Made by a program: the position numbers and the translations under genes. DNA of 64,000 nt, taken from assembly GCA_965602805.1 (NCBI GenBank), contig CBFCZK010000009.1:1-64000 (forward strand), in the 5' to 3' direction. This document shows positions 61,154 to 64,000 of this stretch, in pieces. Below the pieces are notes generated by a model. The model was not told where the DNA came from. It worked only from the letters and a program-made list of their open reading frames with translations, and made no database searches. Positions within the stretch are counted from its first letter, which is position 1, and the number at the start of each line of letters is the position of its first letter. This stretch comes from Thiomicrorhabdus sp965602805 (lineage in GTDB: Bacteria; Pseudomonadota; Gammaproteobacteria; Thiomicrospirales; Thiomicrospiraceae).

Positions 61154-62065
61154 ATGAGAACACAGAACAGCATGAACTTAAATAAAGCACAGGCTCAGAA
61201 TATCGCAAGCGTATTGGCTGAAGCCTTACCGTACATTCAACGTTTTTCCGGTAAAACCATTGTCGTTAAATATGGTGGAAACGCGATGGTTGATGAAAAA
61301 CTGAAAGAAGGGTTTGCGCGCGATATCGTTTTGATGAAGCTAGTCGGTATGAATCCTATTGTCGTGCACGGTGGCGGTCCGCAAATTGGTAACCTACTGG
61401 CGCGTATCGGTAAAGAGTCTGAGTTTGTGCAAGGCATGCGTGTCACGGATACTGAAACCATGGATATTGTCGAGATGGTATTGGGCGGTCAAGTCAATAA
61501 AGAGATTGTTAATTTGATTCATCAACATGGCGGTAATGCTGTCGGTCTGACGGGTAAAGATGGTAATTTGATTTGTGCGACTAAATTAGAAATGCGTCGT
61601 GATGCTCCAGAGTTGGATGTTCCTGAGATTATCGATTTAGGGCATGTTGGTGAAGTTGGTAAAATTAATACCAAAGTCTTAGATATGTTAATTCAGGGGG
61701 ACTTTATCCCTGTTATCGCTCCTGTAGGCGTCGGTGTGGATGGCCATTCTTATAATATCAATGCCGATTTAGTGGCGGGTAAGGTTGCTGAAGCCATGGA
61801 TGCTGAAAAGCTTATACTGTTAACCAATACGGCAGGATTATTAGATAAACAAGGGCAACTATTAACAGGTTTGAATGCGCAAAGTGTTGCAGCACTGGTC
61901 GCGGATGGTACAATTTATGGAGGAATGTTACCTAAAATACAGTGTGCTTTAGAGGCAGTAGAAAATGGGGTGCACTCTTCACATATTATTGACGGTCGCG
62001 TTGAACATGCCGTGATGCTAGAAGTCTTCACCGATGAAGGCGTGGGCACTCTAATTACCAAGTAA
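61154..62065 (+). CDS. argB: Acetylglutamate kinase ArgB
   Basis: ArgB phosphorylates N-acetylglutamate, the second step of arginine synthesis. The product has VVKYGGNAM, HGGGPQIGNLL, GLTGKDGNLI, NINADLVAGKVAEAM and TNTAGLLDK, all typical, and GGMLPKIQCALEAV near the C-terminus, with an N-terminal helix as in arginine-sensitive hexameric forms. Start is ATG 61154 or 61172; neither has a strong ribosome-binding site, and ATG 61109 lengthens the protein without homology. Confidence 0.94.
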   Translation: MRTQNSMNLNKAQAQNIASVLAEALPYIQRFSGKTIVVKYGGNAMVDEKLKEGFARDIVLMKLVGMNPIVVHGGGPQIGNLLARIGKESEFVQGMRVTDTETMDIVEMVLGGQVNKEIVNLIHQHGGNAVGLTGKDGNLICATKLEMRRDAPELDVPEIIDLGHVGEVGKINTKVLDMLIQGDFIPVIAPVGVGVDGHSYNINADLVAGKVAEAMDAEKLILLTNTAGLLDKQGQLLTGLNAQSVAALVADGTIYGGMLPKIQCALEAVENGVHSSHIIDGRVEHAVMLEVFTDEGVGTLITK

Positions 62066-62143
62066 TTTTCACGTTGTCTGCGTTGCCAATTGCAGAGTCA
62101 ACGGATTATCGAACAAGTAAAAGTTAATTGATAGGAAGATAAT

Positions 62144-62959
62144 ATGGACTTAGATATGATGTTAAATGAATACGCCATGCCTTGGGGTATCAAGATTGCA
62201 ATGGCCGTCCTCATTTTTGTGGTTGGTAAGTTTGTCGTGAAGTTGGTGGTTGGTCTGGTTAAGAAAATATTAAGCCGCTCTGAATCCATGGATGAGATGT
62301 TGATTAATTTTGTTGCATCCATTGTCAACGCGGTGTTAATTCTGTTTGTCATCATTGCAGCCTTGGATCAATTAGGCGTAGATACGTCGTCATTAGTTGC
62401 TTTGATTGCCGCAGCCGGTTTAGCGATTGGTTTGGCACTACAAGGTTCTATGCAGAACTTTGCAGCGGGTGTGATGATCTTGATTTTCAAACCGTTTAAG
62501 AGCGGTGACTTTGTTGATGCGGGTGGCGTTTCAGGTGTCGTTGAAAATGTACAAATTTTCAGCACAACCATGCGTACTGGTGATAACAAAGAAGTGATTG
62601 TGCCAAACGGTGGCATTTACAGTGGCGCAATCACCAACTTCTCTGCACGTGATACACGTCGCGTTGATATGGTGTTTGGCATTGGTTATGACGATGATAT
62701 TCGTAAAGCAAAAGAGATTCTTGAAGGTCTAGTGGCGGCTGATGAGCGTATCTTAAAAGATCCTGCACCAGTTGTGGCTTTGTCTGAATTAGCAGACAGC
62801 AGTGTTAACTTTATCGTTCGCCCTTGGGTGAATTCTGGAGATTACTGGGCAGTCTCTTGGGATATGAATGAGAAAGTAAAACTGGCTTTTGATGAAGCGG
62901 GTATCTCTATTCCTTATCCACAAATGGACGTCCATTTGCATAAGCAGCCTGCTGAGTAA
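62144..62959 (+). CDS. mscS: Small-conductance mechanosensitive channel MscS
   Basis: A 271-residue MscS with three helices (about 15-40, 58-78, 83-115). The pore helix GLALQGSMQNFAAGVMILIF has the Gly/Ala packing of E. coli MscS, followed by VPNGGIYSGAITNF of the beta domain. It releases solutes on osmotic down-shock. Its start has TAGGAAGAT upstream. A strong terminator follows at 63008. Confidence 0.94.
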   Translation: MDLDMMLNEYAMPWGIKIAMAVLIFVVGKFVVKLVVGLVKKILSRSESMDEMLINFVASIVNAVLILFVIIAALDQLGVDTSSLVALIAAAGLAIGLALQGSMQNFAAGVMILIFKPFKSGDFVDAGGVSGVVENVQIFSTTMRTGDNKEVIVPNGGIYSGAITNFSARDTRRVDMVFGIGYDDDIRKAKEILEGLVAADERILKDPAPVVALSELADSSVNFIVRPWVNSGDYWAVSWDMNEKVKLAFDEAGISIPYPQMDVHLHKQPAE

Positions 62960-62976
62960 TCGGCTCTGTTTATAGT

Positions 62977-62997
62977 ACGTTAATTTAAAATTAACGT
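62977..62997. repeat. Perfect 21-nt inverted repeat after mscS
   Basis: ACGTTAATTT and AAATTAACGT around a single A, just before the mscS terminator. Confidence 0.6.
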
Positions 62998-63007
62998 TGG
63001 TACGTTT

Positions 63008-63037
63008 TAAAAGCCACTCTTTGAGTGGCTTTTTTTG
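63008..63037 (+). terminator. Terminator of mscS
   Basis: AAAAGCCACTC-TTT-GAGTGGCTTTT stem with T-run. Confidence 0.93.
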
Positions 63038-63129
63038 TTTCTGTGAATCCTAAATGCGTGAGTGTTGATTTAAACCTCATGTTAGAAATAACCCGGCCTG
63101 GTTAAAGATTGTCGAATACAATATCTGCA

Positions 63130-63894
63130 ATGGATTTATTCAATCAAATTGGCCTGTTCGCCATCTCTCTCATCGCAAATCTATTTTCCGCTTTAGCCGG
63201 TGGAGGCGCAGGATTATTGCAACTTCCTGCCTTATTGTTTTTAGGTTTACCGTTTGGAACGGCGCTCGCCACCCATAAAGTCGCCAGTGTCTTCTTAGGT
63301 TTGGGTGCAACCGCACGTCATCTTAAATCCTCCACCTTCGATTGGAAATTCTCCGCTTTTATTCTCGCCACAGGATTGCCAGGAGTGGTGCTCGGAGCGA
63401 GTTTTATATTGCAGGTTGATGATGACATCGCTCAAGGTCTTTTAGGCCTGTTAACGCTCTGTTTAGGGCTCTATTCGTGGTTTAAACCGCAGCTAGGCCG
63501 AGTCCACGAGAGCAAAAATAGAAACCTACCAGGCCTGGTTATGGGTGGCGGGATTCTGTTTTTGATTGGTGCTTTGAACGGCTCTTTAACCTCGGGCACT
63601 GGGTTGTTTGTCACGCTATGGTTAGTGCGTTGGTTTGGTTTAGATTATAAAACGGCCGTCTCTTATACTTTGGTCTTGGTCGGCATTTTCTGGAATGGTT
63701 CGGGTGCAATTACATTAGGTCTATTGGGAGACATTCAATGGGCTTGGTTGCCGGCATTGATTTTAGGGTCATTGCTTGGTGGTTACTTAGGCGCACATTT
63801 GGCGATCGTTAAAGGTAATGGATTGGTGAAACGTTCTTTTGAAGTGATTACGGTTTTGGTGGGTATTTCATTAATCAGCAAAGCAGTGCTTTAA
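63130..63894 (+). CDS. TSUP/TauE-SafE family membrane transporter
   Basis: A 254-residue membrane protein with about seven to eight helices and the TSUP signatures ALAGGGAGLLQLPALLFLG, ATHKVASVFLG in the first half and NGSLTSGTGLFVTLW with TAVSYTLVLVG in the second. TSUP proteins export sulfite, sulfonates or related anions, which suits a sulfide oxidiser, but the substrate is inferred. An exact palindrome copy in the central cytosolic loop is read as LPGLVMGG. Start ATG 63130 is chosen; TTG 63109 would add seven residues; neither has a clear ribosome-binding site. Confidence 0.88.
   Translation: MDLFNQIGLFAISLIANLFSALAGGGAGLLQLPALLFLGLPFGTALATHKVASVFLGLGATARHLKSSTFDWKFSAFILATGLPGVVLGASFILQVDDDIAQGLLGLLTLCLGLYSWFKPQLGRVHESKNRNLPGLVMGGGILFLIGALNGSLTSGTGLFVTLWLVRWFGLDYKTAVSYTLVLVGIFWNGSGAITLGLLGDIQWAWLPALILGSLLGGYLGAHLAIVKGNGLVKRSFEVITVLVGISLISKAVL
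63528..63539. repeat. Iterated palindrome copy inside the TSUP gene
   Basis: Exact core, translated LPGLV, in the loop between the two halves of the transporter. A degenerate ACCCGGCCTGGT lies upstream at 63091-63102. Confidence 0.9.
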
Positions 63895-63920
63895 AAGTGA
63901 TTGTTTACAGGGTGATAACA

Positions 63921-63932
63921 ACCAGGCCTGGT
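63921..63932. repeat. Iterated palindrome copy at a stop codon
   Basis: Exact core; on the minus strand the flanking TGA is the stop of the partial gene at the right edge. Confidence 0.85.
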
Positions 63933-64000
63933 CATTTTAATTCACTCGAGTTCGTTTGTTCAAAACGTTCAAAGACTTTGTTTTGCGTCTCTGTCTTTTC
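63932..64000 (-). CDS. Partial gene running off the right edge (3' end only)
   Basis: The minus strand is open from the edge and ends TGA at 63932-63934 after KVFERFEQTNSSELK. The polar, helical tail is plausible for a protein C-terminus but is too short to identify. The stop codon is formed by the left flank of the palindrome. Confidence 0.4.
   Translation of the reverse strand, partial: EKTETQNKVFERFEQTNSSELK

Noticed and set aside
3401..63932. The iterated palindrome as operators of a single transcription factor (its TGGTC/GACCA halves recall GntR/FadR sites)
   Set aside because: Copies lie inside coding regions, after stop codons and between convergent genes, with no common pathway and no fixed distance to promoters.
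3401..63932. The iterated palindrome as REP elements mobilised by a Y1 transposase
   Set aside because: REPs are longer imperfect hairpins in intergenic DNA; here the unit is 12 bp, often coding, and no REP-associated transposase is in the window.

Overview
The window reads as a chromosome segment of a gammaproteobacterium of moderate GC content. It looks most like a sulfur-oxidising member of the Thiomicrospira/Thiomicrorhabdus/Hydrogenovibrio type. The evidence is the FabA/FabB unsaturated fatty acid pair, FtsY, RadC, RpmB-RpmG, MutM, CoaD, CoaBC and Dut, together with two flavocytochrome c (sulfide dehydrogenase-like) operons and a TSUP-family exporter. The genus is an inference. I see no phage, insertion sequence, CRISPR array or rRNA.

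Layout. 0-6.3 kb: coaX, a tRNA-Thr, the fabA-fabB operon, then a minus-strand group of a transglycosylase-like lipoprotein, an RMF-like/DUF2914 membrane protein and ftsY. 6.4-11 kb: a catalytic/non-catalytic pair of M16 peptidases and an OlsF-like double acyltransferase. 11.3-17.7 kb: an envelope cluster with a Tat-exported lipoprotein built on 11-residue repeats, a LolA-like protein, an MMPL/RND exporter and an outer-membrane barrel. 17.9-31 kb: housekeeping and signalling genes (YaiI, RhlE, pirin, nitroreductase, NYN nuclease-like, a five-PAS diguanylate cyclase, CvfB-like, RsmD, CoaD) and a secreted subtilase. 31.2-34.7 kb: modE-modA-modB-modC. 34.7-46.9 kb: mutM, a broken small gene, a periplasmic-sensing diguanylate cyclase, rpmB-rpmG, a PhoX-like lipoprotein, a DUF1461 protein, radC, a thioesterase and an MscK-like channel. 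47.4-53.1 kb: two fcc operons in tandem, a cytochrome b561 and a membrane-bound LuxR-type regulator. 53.2-64 kb: coaBC, sdaA, an AGCS symporter, a HAD phosphatase, dut, an aminotransferase, yajQ, argB, mscS and a TSUP exporter.

The most unusual signal is not a gene. A 12-bp palindrome, ACCAGGCCTGGT, occurs 17 times exactly (with further degenerate copies) across the 64 kb, where chance predicts far fewer than one. Ten copies are intergenic and seven lie inside genes, in all three reading frames and mostly in linkers, N-terminal extensions or a signal peptide. In about half of the copies the flanks extend the symmetry with different sequences, so symmetry itself seems conserved. It behaves like an iterated chromosome-wide palindrome of unknown function.

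A second theme is sulfide oxidation. The two fcc operons each encode a single-haem cytochrome c and a Tat-exported FAD protein, but they differ in control: a perfect FNR-type box lies upstream of the first, and a dyad over the -10 plus a leader hairpin lies upstream of the second. The second cytochrome carries an Asp-rich, probably calcium-binding spacer, and both flavoproteins lack the cysteine that anchors FAD in the classical enzyme.
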